From an uncultured Lachnospiraceae bacterium (GTDB taxonomy: Bacteria > Bacillota > Clostridia > Lachnospirales > Lachnospiraceae): 21,890 bases of DNA. Made by a program: the position numbers and the translations under genes. Where the stretch lies: positions 1 through 21,890 of the forward strand of contig CANPZR010000014.1 of the NCBI GenBank assembly GCA_947589175.1. The letters run 5' to 3'. Each line of letters starts with the position of its first letter. Position 1 is the first letter of the stretch. The notes under the pieces were generated by a model. It searched no databases, was not told the DNA's origin, and saw only the letters and a program-made list of their open reading frames with translations. Below, in pieces: positions 21,770 through 21,890 of this stretch.

Positions 21770-21890
21770 TCAGCGGTGAGGAATAAATTTCTTAAACTCC
21801 AGCCATTTCTCTATTTTGATGACTATTGTATTCCTCCTGCCGTTTTTTTGTGGGTTATCCACAATCGTGGGGTGAAATTCTCCCCTGTTC
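21770..21890 (-). CDS. possible 3' end of an unidentified leftward gene (partial)
   Basis: On the minus strand a frame is open from the window edge to a TGA at 21772-21770, ending KIEKWLEFKKFIPHR. About forty codons are visible, too few to identify the product and not enough to prove it is coding; a frame of this length can be open by chance. It would sit just upstream of the glycosyltransferase promoter in the same direction. Confidence 0.3.
   Translation of the reverse strand, partial: NRGEFHPTIVDNPQKNGRRNTIVIKIEKWLEFKKFIPHR

Noticed and set aside
21855..21863. Perfect DnaA-box TTATCCACA
   Set aside because: A single copy without a cluster, AT-rich unwinding element or dnaA/dnaN neighbours; one such 9-mer can occur by chance in a window of this size.

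Overview
The window looks like chromosome from a motile, Gram-positive, anaerobic clostridium, most likely of the Lachnospiraceae. I infer this from the protein families and their order (flgM-flgN-flgK-flgL-fliW-csrA-flaG-fliD-fliS followed by flagellin-modification genes and a short flagellin), strong AGGAGG-type ribosome-binding sites, and sigma-28 promoters of the Bacillus/Clostridium form. I could run no database search, so the family placement is an inference.

Layout. Bases 1-441 are a divergent control region. A gene that runs off the left edge starts leftwards at base 30. Rightwards lies a type II topoisomerase pair of the gyrB/parE and gyrA/parC type (442-4825), probably topoisomerase IV because no dnaA, dnaN or recF is nearby. 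The two directions are driven by near-consensus promoters with identical hexamers (TTGACA-N17-TATACT), and each has repeat or palindrome elements that look like operators.

From 4845 to 15785 comes a long rightward flagellar run: the anti-sigma factor FlgM, the chaperone FlgN, two tandem FlgK-type hook-filament junction proteins, FlgL, the FliW-CsrA regulatory pair, FlaG, an unusually large FliD cap, FliS and a FliT-like protein, closed by a strong terminator. Next are two paralogous Maf/DUF115 proteins of equal length separated by a 73-residue ORF (15987-19369), then flagellin (19598-20419) with its own consensus sigma-28 promoter, a long structured leader and a terminator. Convergent to flagellin is a CgeB/DUF3880-type glycosyltransferase with its own sigma-28 promoter (20514-21758). 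The tail of another possible leftward gene reaches the right edge.

How it fits together. FlgM restrains sigma-28 until the hook is complete. Sigma-28 then drives flagellin, probably flgM and possibly flaG, and the glycosyltransferase. FlgN, FliS and FliT escort junction, filament and cap proteins to the export gate. FliW and CsrA should form the flagellin-sensing translational switch, and the flagellin leader carries two well-placed candidate CsrA sites. The two Maf proteins and the glycosyltransferase form a candidate flagellin glycosylation module. The points most worth checking are the structured hag leader, the 21-bp operator-like array at the left end, the 240-residue insertion in FliD, the small ORF between the maf genes, the tandem cysteine-containing junction proteins and the recurrent short degenerate tandem repeats in intergenic gaps. 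I see no rRNA, tRNA, CRISPR array, insertion sequence or prophage gene.
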